Shown here: positions 52,754 to 62,743 of the stretch, piece by piece
Numbering within the stretch: position 1 is the first letter of the stretch
How the letters are laid out: every line of letters starts with the position of its first letter
Assembly: GCF_014879975.1 (NCBI RefSeq)
Contig: NZ_CP062500.1
Coordinates: forward strand, 2,294,001-2,358,000
Source of the DNA: Vibrio bathopelagicus
GTDB lineage: Bacteria; Pseudomonadota; Gammaproteobacteria; Enterobacterales; Vibrionaceae
Reading direction: 5' to 3'
Length of the DNA: 64,000 bases
Program-made: the position numbers and the translations under genes
The notes under the pieces: model-generated
Told to the model about the DNA's origin: nothing
The model's input: the letters and a program-made list of their open reading frames with translations, nothing else
Database searches by the model: none

Positions 52754-53767
52754 TTACTGTTCAGCTCGAATCGTTTCCAACTCTTTCATGATCGTTGCGT
52801 GTATACCTTCACTCCATGTTGGGAATTGGTTGTACACGTCAGCTGTCAACTCATTGAATTCATCCGAGTTAACTTCATTAAACGTAACGCCTAGCTCTTC
52901 AAGTTTTTGAGTGTATTCAACATCAAGCTTAACCAGCTCTGCAGTATTAGATTCCGCGCCGGCTTCTAGCTCTTCATTGATGATTTGCTGTTGCTCTGGC
53001 GTAAACTTGTCCCAAAGAGTCGGTGAAATATAGATACCAACCGTGCCTAGGAAGTGTTTAGTCAAAGACATATTCTTCGCTACTTCGTAGATTTTGGTTG
53101 AGTACATCGTCAAAATCGAACCTTCAAGGCCATCAACAACGCCTTGTTGAACACCGGCATAGGTTTCTGGGAATGGCAAAGAAGCTGGAGCCGCACCCAT
53201 TGCTGAAAGCGTGCTGATAAACAACTGGCTTTGTGGAACACGGATACGCATCCCTTTCATGTCTTCAGAATTCACTATTTCTTTATTAGTGATCATGTGA
53301 CGGAAGCCAAACATGTAGTCTGCATTCAATACTTTAATGCCTTTTTCTTCAGCTTTAGCCTTCAAGCCCGCGACAAATTCCGTATCCATCATCGCTAAAT
53401 ATTCATCATACGTGTTGTACAACATTGGACCTGCCAGTGCAGCGAAGTCTGGTACGTAATCGCTCAGGTAGGTTAAATCCTCAACGGCAATCCAGTTCGC
53501 GCCGTTAACGACTTGCTCCAAGTTGTCTTTATAAACCGGTAATTGACCACCAGGAAAAACTTTAATATTTACCGAATCTTCGGTTCTTTCGCGTATTTTA
53601 TCGGTCGCTTTAATGAGTTCTTGGGTTAACAACTCGTTTTGAGTGAACACAAGGCTCATGTTGATATTGATCGGCTCGTCTTTAGCGTCCGTTCCGGCCT
53701 TGTCAGCTTCACCACAACCAACAAGTAACGTTGCGGCCATAATTACTGTACCTAATAGCTTTTTCAT
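52754..53767 (-). CDS. dctP: TRAP transporter substrate-binding protein DctP, lipoprotein form
   Basis: 337 residues. The N terminus MKKLLGTVIMAATLLVGCGEAD has a lipobox (LVGC, Cys 18), so it is predicted to be a lipoprotein rather than a free periplasmic protein. The DctP fold follows with INMSLVFTQNELLTQELIK, FPGGQLPVYKDNLEQVVNGANW, GMRIRVPQSQLFISTLSAMGAAPASLPFPETYAGVQQGVVDGLEG (the conserved Arg that binds a carboxylate is here) and LSLTKHFLG-like residues. It leads the transporter operon. Substrate unknown, probably a carboxylated compound. Confidence 0.9.
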   Translation of the reverse strand: MKKLLGTVIMAATLLVGCGEADKAGTDAKDEPININMSLVFTQNELLTQELIKATDKIRERTEDSVNIKVFPGGQLPVYKDNLEQVVNGANWIAVEDLTYLSDYVPDFAALAGPMLYNTYDEYLAMMDTEFVAGLKAKAEEKGIKVLNADYMFGFRHMITNKEIVNSEDMKGMRIRVPQSQLFISTLSAMGAAPASLPFPETYAGVQQGVVDGLEGSILTMYSTKIYEVAKNMSLTKHFLGTVGIYISPTLWDKFTPEQQQIINEELEAGAESNTAELVKLDVEYTQKLEELGVTFNEVNSDEFNELTADVYNQFPTWSEGIHATIMKELETIRAEQ

Positions 53768-54040
53768 CTTTTAATCACCTTATCGTGGCTATCTTTTCTA
53801 AATATAGAGGGTGTTATTAAGTTTTCGTAGAGTATGTAAGTGAATTATTACATTCATATGAACATTTACCTTAGCCACTTGAACACATTGAGGATAAGGT
53901 CTCACTATTGTATAAACTCTAACCGACTTCTTTTAACCAGCTCTCAGTTAAAATGGGGTGATATAGCCTATCGATAATAAAACTGTAATAAAATAAAGCT
54001 AATGTCCCCTAAATTTTCAAATGAACATCGAGAATACATT

Positions 54041-54745
54041 ATGATTACAGGCCACCGCGGTGCCGCTTCTTTAGCACCAGAAAATACGTTAGTCAGTATT
54101 GAGCAAGCAGCGAAAGCCGGTGCAGGCTGGGTTGAAATTGATGCCCAACTCAGTTCCGACGGTATTCCTATGGTTTTTCATGATAAAACGGTGAACCGCT
54201 GTACTAATGGGACTGGGAATATTGCAGATTTAGATCTGTCGGCACTCAAGGCTTTAGACGCTGGCAGTTGGTTTGGTCGTGAGTTTGTAGGAACCTCGAT
54301 TCCGACATTAAGTGAAGCGCTAGACAAGTGCCTAGAACTCGGTCTAACTCTGAATCTTGAGATCAAGATATATGACGATAAGGCGATCAAACCTTTAGTT
54401 GAGCAAGTTATTGCGCTGATAAAGCAAAAGAACTTCCCTAGCGAGAAACTGCTCATCTCAAGCTTCAAAAAGGATGCGTTAAGTCTATGCCAAGAGTTAA
54501 TGCCCGAAGTTAGACGAGGATTCATCTGCGAAGTATGGAATGATTTCAGCCTTGAATCACTCCAGCAACTCGACTTATATAGCATTCATATTGACCACAG
54601 AATACTTGATGAACAGACCGCCAAAACAATCAAGGCTTCAGGTGCAATACTAAAAATATGGACGCTAAACGACCCCAAATTGGCGAGCAAATATCTCAAT
54701 CTAGGTGTTGATAACATCATCACCGACGTACCAAATAAATTTTAG
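54041..54745 (+). CDS. Glycerophosphodiester phosphodiesterase
   Basis: 234 residues from the ATG at 54041; an ATG at 54002 is less likely. The GDPD TIM barrel shows GHRGAASLAPENT with its catalytic His, VEIDAQLSSDGIPMVFHD with the metal-binding Glu-x-Asp and second His, and LEIKIYDDKAIKP. No signal peptide, so it is cytoplasmic like UgpQ. It cleaves glycerophosphodiesters to glycerol-3-phosphate and an alcohol. Divergent from the dctP operon and nine bases before a DeoR regulator. Confidence 0.9.
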   Translation: MITGHRGAASLAPENTLVSIEQAAKAGAGWVEIDAQLSSDGIPMVFHDKTVNRCTNGTGNIADLDLSALKALDAGSWFGREFVGTSIPTLSEALDKCLELGLTLNLEIKIYDDKAIKPLVEQVIALIKQKNFPSEKLLISSFKKDALSLCQELMPEVRRGFICEVWNDFSLESLQQLDLYSIHIDHRILDEQTAKTIKASGAILKIWTLNDPKLASKYLNLGVDNIITDVPNKF

Positions 54746-54754
54746 TGAGCTTCT

Positions 54755-55498
54755 ATGGAATTGAACCACCGCCAAAAACAAATACTCGCGACGCTTAAAG
54801 CAAATCAAGATGTGCAGATCGATCATTTAGCAGAGCTATTTTCGGTCACTACTCAAACCATTCGTCGTGACGTAAATGACTTATGCGAGCAAGGTTTAGC
54901 GCGAAGAGTTCACGGAGGCGTGAGCTTACCGACAACGCTGACCAACACCAGTTATCGATTCCGCGCTGGCGTTGAATCAGAAATGAAAGACAGTATCGCC
55001 ATGGCTGTTGCAGACGCAATTCCTGAAGGTTCAACGGTAATGATGGGCATTGGCACAACTGTCACTCGTATCGCACAGTACTTATTGGCGAAGCCAGCAT
55101 TACGAGTGATCACCAATAACCTGCAAGTCGCTCGAATCCTCGAAGCAAACGAGCAGATTGAAGTCTATTTAGCGGGCGGTTTATTTCGAAGAGAACACCA
55201 AGACATGGTGGGAAGTAGCGTGGTCCACTTCTTTTCCGATTTTGAAGCCGACATTGGCATTTGTGGTTGTGGTTCAGTAACAGACAGCCATTTCGCTATG
55301 GAACATGAGCAGGTTGAAGCCGACCTTTCAAAATCAATTATCAAAAACAGCCGTGAAAGTTGGCTCGTAGCTGACGCAAGTAAATGGGGCCGTTTTGCAG
55401 CTCTAAAGGTGGCGTCACTAGAGCAGTTTGACTGTATATATACCAATAATAATCAGCTGCCTTCGGAGCTAAAGGTAAGGCTGATAGAAGGAACTTAG
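54755..55498 (+). CDS. DeoR/GlpR-family regulator
   Basis: 247 residues. Helix-turn-helix: RQKQILATLKANQDVQIDHLAELFSVTTQTIRRDVNDLCEQGLARRVHGG near residues 5-55. The C-terminal DeoR sensor domain binds a phosphorylated sugar or alcohol phosphate: IPEGSTVMMGIGTTVTRIAQYL, VYLAGGLFRREHQDMVG. It starts nine bases after the phosphodiesterase gene. GlpR-like regulators respond to glycerol-3-phosphate, the product of that enzyme, so it likely controls this gene and the divergent TRAP operon. Confidence 0.93.
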   Translation: MELNHRQKQILATLKANQDVQIDHLAELFSVTTQTIRRDVNDLCEQGLARRVHGGVSLPTTLTNTSYRFRAGVESEMKDSIAMAVADAIPEGSTVMMGIGTTVTRIAQYLLAKPALRVITNNLQVARILEANEQIEVYLAGGLFRREHQDMVGSSVVHFFSDFEADIGICGCGSVTDSHFAMEHEQVEADLSKSIIKNSRESWLVADASKWGRFAALKVASLEQFDCIYTNNNQLPSELKVRLIEGT

Positions 55499-55533
55499 CA
55501 TGGGCTCTTCATCAGTGAAGTGTTCTATTTGAA

Positions 55534-55563
55534 ATCAAGGCGACTCATTAAAGTCACCTTGAT
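55534..55563. terminator. Hairpin between deoR-type gene and bcsC
   Basis: ATCAAGGCGACT and AGTCACCTTGAT pair with one mismatch around a 6-base loop. No T-tract. Possible weak bidirectional terminator. Confidence 0.5.
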
Positions 55564-55578
55564 CTCTAACCATTGACT

Positions 55579-58500
55579 CTAATAGAAATCACTATACAAA
55601 ATCGGTGTCGCAGGAGGGAATTCAATAGGCTGCCAACGATCATTGAATGTATATTTGGCGTAGAGCATAAAATGGTTTGGTGTGTAAAACTCCGAGCGCT
55701 GTAAATCCAGTAATGCACCTAAATACCAACGCTTACTCATTCGTTTTTCAACAGCCGCTTGAAAAGAAGAACCAAAGCCCCCACCCGATTCAGACGTACC
55801 ATTTGGGCTCAGATAAGGTGCATCTTCTTGCGTCCATGAATTGGAAATAGAGCCACTTAATAAATATGACCAAGTGTTGTCGTATCGACCGTAGTAATTG
55901 ACAGGTAACGAAACCGACAGATAACTTTGCGGGCTGTAATATCCACCATGACCAAGCGAATACTCACCAAGGTTTTTGTCATACCCAAGATAAATCAGGT
56001 TTGTTCCGATACTCAAACGCTCGTGATCGTTAGAGATCAACTTGTAATAAGCACCACCAAGAACACCAAGTCGATTGTTATCCTCGACATTTTCACCCGT
56101 TAGCGTGTGATATTGAAGGCTGCTCCAAAAACCATAAGGCCCCCCAATATCCCAACTGGTATTAAACTTAACTCCCGTTCTTACAACGCCACCCCAATTA
56201 GTTCCTTCTATGTCGGGAGTACCGGAAGGAACTGACATTCCCGCGTAAGAGAGTGTACTGCTTGTTTCTGGACGACGAGAGGCAACTGCCGTCCAGCCGA
56301 ACTGCCCTAAGTCACCATCAATACTAACACCGCCAACCCAAGTCGTGTGGTCAAAACCTACTGGTGTTGTACCGATATCAGCGCTCCAGTTTTTAGCTTG
56401 CCAACCAACACCCAAACCCAAACCTGATGAGCTATCTTGGAACTGTTCGCCTGATGAATTCGATGATTTGTCATAATATTCGAGGTTACCTGAATCGATT
56501 GATACATAGTCGGCTCTAAGCAACAAATGACCATCCCACTCCTCAATTGGCAATCTAGCTTCAATCGGTACTTGATTCGATTGATTTTGACCATCACGAG
56601 CGCTGTAATCCCAACCAATAAGTATGTGGCCATCACTACGATCATGTAATGTATCTAAATCCGACTTCACATTGCGTGTTAGCCAATAATCATCACTATT
56701 ATTGTACAACTCTCTCAACGTAGGAGTCGTCGTTTCTGCAGGGCTTTGTTGTTCTGCTTTCTCTATTCGGTCACTGTTCAGTGCTTGATAGGATCTCTCT
56801 TCAGCCAATAACCACTGTTCATTTTCCATTGCAATTGCCATACCGTCTCGGTATTCGAGCGCACCCGCATCTGCCTTGCTATCTAGTAATGCGTTGAGTT
56901 GATTTGCGTCATCTGCGTGTCCTTGCTGATTAAATACACTCGCCGTAGTCATCAGTTGTGATGCCGTTAACAAGTCAGCCTTTTGCTTTAAGATGGGATG
57001 ATATTGGTTATAGACCGGAATCTCACCGCTCAAGGCACTAACTCTCAACATCCCTATTTGAGCCTGGGTTTTGTATGGTTCAGGTTCCGACAACGCACGA
57101 CTATAAAGCTCTAAAGACCGATCTAAGCTTTCATTCTCTAGCATTAAGTAAGCTTCAGCCAAAATACGGCGTGTTCTAAGTTCATCAAATTGTAAAAACT
57201 CTGACGCACTAAAATCTTGCGTTTCAAAGCTAGGGGTTAGTCCATCAAACCAAGCGTCAAAATCTTCGAATTTATTCAAACTGACTATCAACCCACCATA
57301 CGCAAGCTGCTCGTCAGTAGAAATAAGTAAAGACGATTCGATACTTCGGTAAATTCTCTCAGCTTCTGGTACTTCACCAACATCTATCCAAGCACCTGCA
57401 ATGCGAGATAAGGCTTGAACCTGACCCTGGTACTGTACCTCTAAACCCTTCAACAAATCCGAGACTGCTTTAGGTGATTCTTGGTAACGCGTTTCAAGAT
57501 CTTGGAGCTTAGAGTCTAACTTTAACCGGGTAAGGGTTCTCTGCATTGAACTGGTCACTTGTTGCTTTGGAACACTTTCCAGTTCAGCTATAGCTCGATC
57601 AACTCTAAAGCTCTGTGCAAGATAAAGCGCATAAGCGAACTTCATTTCAGGATCATAGCCCTCTTTTTCCCAATCCTCCATCAACTGATCTGCACGAGGC
57701 TTATTTCCCATAGAACGAACAACGCCAGCGATATCCAATCTAAGCCAAGGGGAGCTTGGGTTTAATTGGATAAGCGCTTCGACAGACTCAGCCGTAGTTT
57801 TATCATCATTGCTTGCAATCGCGTTTCTTAAGCGATTCAGAATAATCTCAGAATCAATACTGCTGATCTTATCCTCAACAACTTGCTGTTGAGTTGATGA
57901 GTAGCGGCTTGCTACTTCTCTAGCTCCAGACAAATCTCCCTGATTTATCTTAACGTCAAGTCGCCCTCGCAATGCGGACCCATTCAACTTTTCGAGAGTT
58001 AGAGCCTGTGAGTATGCTTTATCTGCCGACGAATATTTTTCTTCCTCAAGGTAAAGAGCCCCTAGAGCAACAAATGCATACGGTTGTGTGTTATCGAGTG
58101 CTATCGCCTTACGGTATAAGCGTTCCGCTTTACCCCTTTCGCCTTTTGCTAACTGGAGATCACCTTGATCTAAATATGCCCAATACTGAGAGGTTTCAAC
58201 CAACGTTGTCCATTTGGATGAGGAGTCTGGGTTTTTATCCAATTGTTGGGCTTGCTTAAAATACTCTAGTGCTTTTTCTTGTTGTCCCTTTCGCAGATAA
58301 ACCTTACCCATACCCCCTAAAATTTCAGGATCCTTGGGGCGGGTCGTGAGTGCATAACGCAACTGAACTTCAGCTTGGTTTGTTTTACCTAGTTCGAGGA
58401 GCTTTAACCCTTTCAATTTTGCAAGATAAGTGGGATCTTTGCGTAACTCCTGCTCTAGTTTCCAACGTTCCTTCGCCGTTTGATTCGCTTTTTGAATCTC

Positions 58501-59352
58501 TAAATCTGAAGGATAGTAACTCGCGAGGATTGCGTATTGCTCAGTCACCTGCTTTGAGATAGGTAATTGTTCTAAAGCTCTTAACCAAGAAGTAGCCGCA
58601 CTCCTTCCAACAACAGGCGCCAACGCTAGTTGTCGATAAGTATCTAAAATCCAACGGTCACCCGGATTTTCTTTGCGTATATGATTGGCTAATGCAAGCT
58701 GAAATTGAGGAACTCCTGGGTAATCAATATTGAGACGTTCAAGTCCAATCTTCACTTTACTCCAGTTATCATCTAAGTTGGCTTGCAGTTGCAGGAACTC
58801 AAGCTCAAGCGCTGCTGAGGGCATGCCGTTGGGGAAAATAACTTGGTAAGCTTTTATGGCCTCTGTGTAGCGGCCAGATTTAGCCAATAATTTTGCTCGT
58901 TGATAATCGCCTCTTTTTTCACCTTGAATGGCCATTATCGAAGACAAAGAGCGGGCTTGTGAGGAATTAGGGGCAATATCTTTTAAGCGCTGGTAGCTTT
59001 GTTCTGCCAATTCTGGCTGCTTACGCTTCAAGAACATCGTTGCTTGATAGTAAAGCCCTGATAAGTTCGCTCTTTCAATAGCAAACAACCTCTGTAGAGT
59101 ACTTTCTACAATATCGTCGCGACCGATAGCATCAGCAAGCTTTAGTTGGTTGACTAGCCATTCCACAGAATCAACCCTAGCAAGTGAAGAAGAAAACTGA
59201 ACAAGTTGCACAGGTTGATAAACAAGATCGAGCTGAGCCCTGGATAGAGGCGCCGAATTCACGCCTATCGCCTTAGCCGTACCCACAGAAAAAAGACCAC
59301 TCACCACAATAGCAATGGGTACTAGCCAATAAGAACCAACTCTTACTGACAT
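55579..59352 (-). CDS. bcsC: Cellulose synthase outer-membrane subunit BcsC
   Basis: 1257 residues, about 100 longer than E. coli BcsC. A signal peptide is followed by a long array of TPR repeats (about residues 50-800: for example RPKDPEILGGMGKVYLRKGQQEKALEYFKQAQQL, TQPYAFVALGALYLEEEKYSSADKAYSQAL). The last ~330 residues form the outer-membrane beta-barrel channel, ending in aromatic ILYSDFY. It exports cellulose across the outer membrane. Last gene of the bcs operon; its start overlaps the bcsZ stop by 10 bases. Confidence 0.97.
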   Translation of the reverse strand: MSVRVGSYWLVPIAIVVSGLFSVGTAKAIGVNSAPLSRAQLDLVYQPVQLVQFSSSLARVDSVEWLVNQLKLADAIGRDDIVESTLQRLFAIERANLSGLYYQATMFLKRKQPELAEQSYQRLKDIAPNSSQARSLSSIMAIQGEKRGDYQRAKLLAKSGRYTEAIKAYQVIFPNGMPSAALELEFLQLQANLDDNWSKVKIGLERLNIDYPGVPQFQLALANHIRKENPGDRWILDTYRQLALAPVVGRSAATSWLRALEQLPISKQVTEQYAILASYYPSDLEIQKANQTAKERWKLEQELRKDPTYLAKLKGLKLLELGKTNQAEVQLRYALTTRPKDPEILGGMGKVYLRKGQQEKALEYFKQAQQLDKNPDSSSKWTTLVETSQYWAYLDQGDLQLAKGERGKAERLYRKAIALDNTQPYAFVALGALYLEEEKYSSADKAYSQALTLEKLNGSALRGRLDVKINQGDLSGAREVASRYSSTQQQVVEDKISSIDSEIILNRLRNAIASNDDKTTAESVEALIQLNPSSPWLRLDIAGVVRSMGNKPRADQLMEDWEKEGYDPEMKFAYALYLAQSFRVDRAIAELESVPKQQVTSSMQRTLTRLKLDSKLQDLETRYQESPKAVSDLLKGLEVQYQGQVQALSRIAGAWIDVGEVPEAERIYRSIESSLLISTDEQLAYGGLIVSLNKFEDFDAWFDGLTPSFETQDFSASEFLQFDELRTRRILAEAYLMLENESLDRSLELYSRALSEPEPYKTQAQIGMLRVSALSGEIPVYNQYHPILKQKADLLTASQLMTTASVFNQQGHADDANQLNALLDSKADAGALEYRDGMAIAMENEQWLLAEERSYQALNSDRIEKAEQQSPAETTTPTLRELYNNSDDYWLTRNVKSDLDTLHDRSDGHILIGWDYSARDGQNQSNQVPIEARLPIEEWDGHLLLRADYVSIDSGNLEYYDKSSNSSGEQFQDSSSGLGLGVGWQAKNWSADIGTTPVGFDHTTWVGGVSIDGDLGQFGWTAVASRRPETSSTLSYAGMSVPSGTPDIEGTNWGGVVRTGVKFNTSWDIGGPYGFWSSLQYHTLTGENVEDNNRLGVLGGAYYKLISNDHERLSIGTNLIYLGYDKNLGEYSLGHGGYYSPQSYLSVSLPVNYYGRYDNTWSYLLSGSISNSWTQEDAPYLSPNGTSESGGGFGSSFQAAVEKRMSKRWYLGALLDLQRSEFYTPNHFMLYAKYTFNDRWQPIEFPPATPILYSDFY

Positions 59353-60452
59353 TGCTTACTCCATGCTGGTTGCAACTCTCCATGTTCGCCAAATCTAAAA
59401 CGGTTGTTGTGCCAACCAAGGCCAAACAAGCTCAAGACATTGTCATAGTAATGGTTGTTTTTGCCAGTCACTAGTTCATTTTTAGCCCGAATAGCCTGTG
59501 CTTCAAGTAATTCGGAATTGTCCATTGAAGCAAGTAATGGTAAAGCGGCGGCTGAAAACCCTGCGCTTCCTTTTTGAGAATACTTGCCAGTTACTGTATC
59601 AACCTCGCGTGGTGGTGCTCCCAACCGGTCAACCGCTGAAGCAAATGGCTGCATTCTATTAACTAGTTGTTCTTTATGTTGATTCTGTTCATTGAGCATC
59701 CCTGCCCACAAATAAGTGCGAATTGCGTTATAACTCCCAACAGAGCCCGTGACTTTATCTTCGGTAAATTGTTTTTCGTTTAAAGTTACCCAGTCAGGAC
59801 TAAAACCTTTCGTCAATGTTTGATCAAGCATTAGAGCACTTGATTGGTACATCGAATCCCACGAGTATTGGGGGTAAAGTTGCTTCATACGGTCAATCAA
59901 CTGTAAAGGGACGTAGCTAGGGTTCAAACGGTAGCCATCATCACCAAGATCAAACCCTTTGGGCGCTGGAAGTAAAATAGTACCAACATCAGTAAGTTGA
60001 ACTGACTCTTCCCTCAATATACGAGCTGCTAATAAATGCCCTAAAGATTGATAGTAATAGTTATCCCACAAGCGCCCCGCCTCACCCAACGCATAAGCAA
60101 TCCACAAGTCAGAATCTGATGCCGGGTTTGCATCGAGTATGCCAAATTGACCATCGACTCTCTTTCCCCACAGCCAAGCGGGTAACCTTGCGGTTAAGTC
60201 GCCACCCGCTAAATTTGTTTGAGTCCAGTTCAAAACTTGCTCAAACGCTTCTTGGTCATTGGCAACCAACGCAAAAAATAAAGCATAAGACTGACCTTCG
60301 GACGTGGTAATTAAGCGCTCATCACTACCATCAATTACTCGCCCACTATCAATATATGTCGATTTAAAACTGTTCCATTGAGACCACTCACACGTAGCAG
60401 CCATAAGCTGAGTAGATAGCAATAGCGATATCAATAATATTAACGTTTTCAT
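59343..60452 (-). CDS. bcsZ: Periplasmic endoglucanase BcsZ (GH8)
   Basis: 369 residues with a Sec signal (residues 1-18). Glycoside hydrolase family 8 motifs are TTSEGQSYALFFALVAND with the catalytic Glu near residue 51, DLTARLPAWLWG, and NPASDSDLWIAYALGEAGRLW near 109-128 with the catalytic Asp. It trims or edits cellulose chains during export. Overlaps bcsB by four bases and bcsC by 10, so translation is coupled. Confidence 0.97.
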   Translation of the reverse strand: MKTLILLISLLLSTQLMAATCEWSQWNSFKSTYIDSGRVIDGSDERLITTSEGQSYALFFALVANDQEAFEQVLNWTQTNLAGGDLTARLPAWLWGKRVDGQFGILDANPASDSDLWIAYALGEAGRLWDNYYYQSLGHLLAARILREESVQLTDVGTILLPAPKGFDLGDDGYRLNPSYVPLQLIDRMKQLYPQYSWDSMYQSSALMLDQTLTKGFSPDWVTLNEKQFTEDKVTGSVGSYNAIRTYLWAGMLNEQNQHKEQLVNRMQPFASAVDRLGAPPREVDTVTGKYSQKGSAGFSAAALPLLASMDNSELLEAQAIRAKNELVTGKNNHYYDNVLSLFGLGWHNNRFRFGEHGELQPAWSKQCQ

Positions 60453-62743
60453 TGCTCATCCCCCTCCGTGTTCTCTAGACGCTTGGCTGCGATCTGACGC
60501 AATACTCTCCACAGCACTATAGTTACAATAACCATCATCAACGCGGCAAAGCAGGCAATAAGAATCGGGTGGCTAGAAAAGTGATACCAAATTAACTGCC
60601 AAACAGGCAACTCACCAACGTAGTAGTGAGCTCCTACATTGTAGCTTGCGACTTCATCGTTCCTGAGCGTAATCAGGGAGCCAAACATATGTTGCACTTT
60701 ACCGGAATCACTTAAAGCACTATCTATTGACGCAAAATCAGATGGGTGTGATGCCATGATCGATACCAAACTACGATTGCTTGTAAATGGTGACTCCATT
60801 CCATAAATCGCTGCAAATGACCCATTAGCCTCAACTGAAACATAATCTGTTGCGTCTTGTTTAGCATTCGAAGGGTTCATCCAGTTCATCCCAAGCTGTT
60901 GCTCATTTTTACTTGGTAATCGAATTTGACGCTGTCCGGCTTCAATAACAAGATTAAGCTGCTCTGGGTCATAACCAGCCTCTTGAAGCTCGCTAGCAAC
61001 ACCAATGCTTAATATATCTTTGTCTGCCAAAGATTCACTATCCCATTGATCGGTCAACATTACCTGAACACCCGGATAACCAGAGTCACTACCTAATGAA
61101 CCCATAACATTGAGAAAAGTTTGCAGTGCTTCTATGGGGGCATGCTTCGGTAGAATTACCGCAGTTTCCGACAAATCAGCCATCCGTGTATATGGGAAGC
61201 CCGATGTCGCAAATGCACGCATATTAGGCATCTCGATGTAGTGAGGGAAGCCACTAAAATCGATAGTTGAATCACCATCAACGACCGCATACTGCTTACT
61301 AGGTTGAGCAACTTGGCATTGTCCATCAGTCACCGAAGCAAAGCCAAATTCAAAGTCGATTTGGTTCTTACTACCCACTTTAAATGCCGGGATTCTTACT
61401 CGGTCGCCCGAACTCAAAAAACTATCATCAAGCAGCGGGACTCGAACACGGTTAGAATCACCACCTTGCCCTTCTGTCGTTAAGTTAAATGCTTGAATAA
61501 ACTGATCATTAATACTCAACGTCAAACGAGATCCCGAGTGATCGTCGGTTGGTGGAGAATAGCGATAGTTTAAGTCCATCGGTATACCACGACTCTGCCA
61601 AGTGAAGAGATCCGGCGGCAAACGCAGGCTGACACTAATCGGCGGAGGAGTACGCCCTTCAACTTGGAGCGCACTTTTTTGTTCCACGAGCTCAGATAGA
61701 GCCACGGGACGGTCGGTACTCACCCAATTAGGTGAATCATAAGGCACACGCGACTTTATCTGTTTAACTTCATTAATCTTCGCGATTGGCCCAGTTAAGA
61801 TTTGGTTGCCTAAAGCCAAACCTTGAACTGCTGTATTCAGGTCATCACTATCACGTCCAACGACTAAAAGAAGTTTCACGTAAGGGTTAGTCGGATGAGT
61901 AATAACTTGTAAGTAAGGGCCATCGGTGTCGGGAAAGTCTCGTAAGAAATCAGGTTTATTATCATTGGTGATAAACACCACTGCATTACGGTCTGGCAAG
62001 GTATCCAAGCTCAAAGGAAATTGTGCTCCACGCCAACTCGCTAATGCACCAAAATACGAACTGAGTACACCAGCAGCTTTGATATCATCAAGGTCGTATT
62101 GATCGCCAATAACCACAGGTAAATCTAATTGACTGAAATCACGAACATCAAAAAACGGTGCTGGTAATAAGCTCAAATCACTCTTGACCAAAGTTTTCTG
62201 AACGAACATTTCAATTCGACTACTTTGACTTATCTCAGCCCAAATACTCGAATCATTTGGATTTGCACAATCTGTTTTTGTATTGCCAATCAGCTCAAAG
62301 CGTATTTGATTATAATTGCTGAAATAACGTGTATCTAATGGCATAGACAGACTCAACTTTTGTCCTTGCTGCCCTTCAACGATAGAAGTCACTCCCATCA
62401 GTTCATTATTCAAATACACTTTTACGTGTGAAACCAATGAAAGAAGTGCTGGGGATGGAGTGATATCAAAGTACAAAGTCGCCTTTGAAACGACTTCATC
62501 AAGTCGCGAACCGAACCCGACGTAAGCACTTGCCTCACTTCCTTGAATCGCAATCGAGCCTGTATAGCCAAGTTGACTAAATGGAATGACGCGTTTAACT
62601 ACTGCATCGCTTTCATTATCTCCGTGTAACGCCTCAGCAGATATTTCTGACTGATATTGATTGATATTTTGTGCGGCAACATTGCCCGACAAACACGCGA
62701 TGGAGAGTGCAGCTAACGCTGTTATTGTTTTATTATTTAGCAT
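60449..62743 (-). CDS. bcsB: Cellulose synthase periplasmic subunit BcsB
   Basis: 764 residues from the ATG at 62743, which has AGGA upstream and gives a clean signal peptide (MLNNKTITALAALSIACLSGNVAAQ); an ATG at 62767 overlaps bcsA more and lacks a site. Carbohydrate-binding and flavodoxin-like domains follow, then a single C-terminal transmembrane anchor (about residues 733-757) that packs against BcsA. It guides the glucan through the periplasm. Overlaps bcsA by 11 bases. Confidence 0.95.
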   Translation of the reverse strand: MLNNKTITALAALSIACLSGNVAAQNINQYQSEISAEALHGDNESDAVVKRVIPFSQLGYTGSIAIQGSEASAYVGFGSRLDEVVSKATLYFDITPSPALLSLVSHVKVYLNNELMGVTSIVEGQQGQKLSLSMPLDTRYFSNYNQIRFELIGNTKTDCANPNDSSIWAEISQSSRIEMFVQKTLVKSDLSLLPAPFFDVRDFSQLDLPVVIGDQYDLDDIKAAGVLSSYFGALASWRGAQFPLSLDTLPDRNAVVFITNDNKPDFLRDFPDTDGPYLQVITHPTNPYVKLLLVVGRDSDDLNTAVQGLALGNQILTGPIAKINEVKQIKSRVPYDSPNWVSTDRPVALSELVEQKSALQVEGRTPPPISVSLRLPPDLFTWQSRGIPMDLNYRYSPPTDDHSGSRLTLSINDQFIQAFNLTTEGQGGDSNRVRVPLLDDSFLSSGDRVRIPAFKVGSKNQIDFEFGFASVTDGQCQVAQPSKQYAVVDGDSTIDFSGFPHYIEMPNMRAFATSGFPYTRMADLSETAVILPKHAPIEALQTFLNVMGSLGSDSGYPGVQVMLTDQWDSESLADKDILSIGVASELQEAGYDPEQLNLVIEAGQRQIRLPSKNEQQLGMNWMNPSNAKQDATDYVSVEANGSFAAIYGMESPFTSNRSLVSIMASHPSDFASIDSALSDSGKVQHMFGSLITLRNDEVASYNVGAHYYVGELPVWQLIWYHFSSHPILIACFAALMMVIVTIVLWRVLRQIAAKRLENTEGDEQ

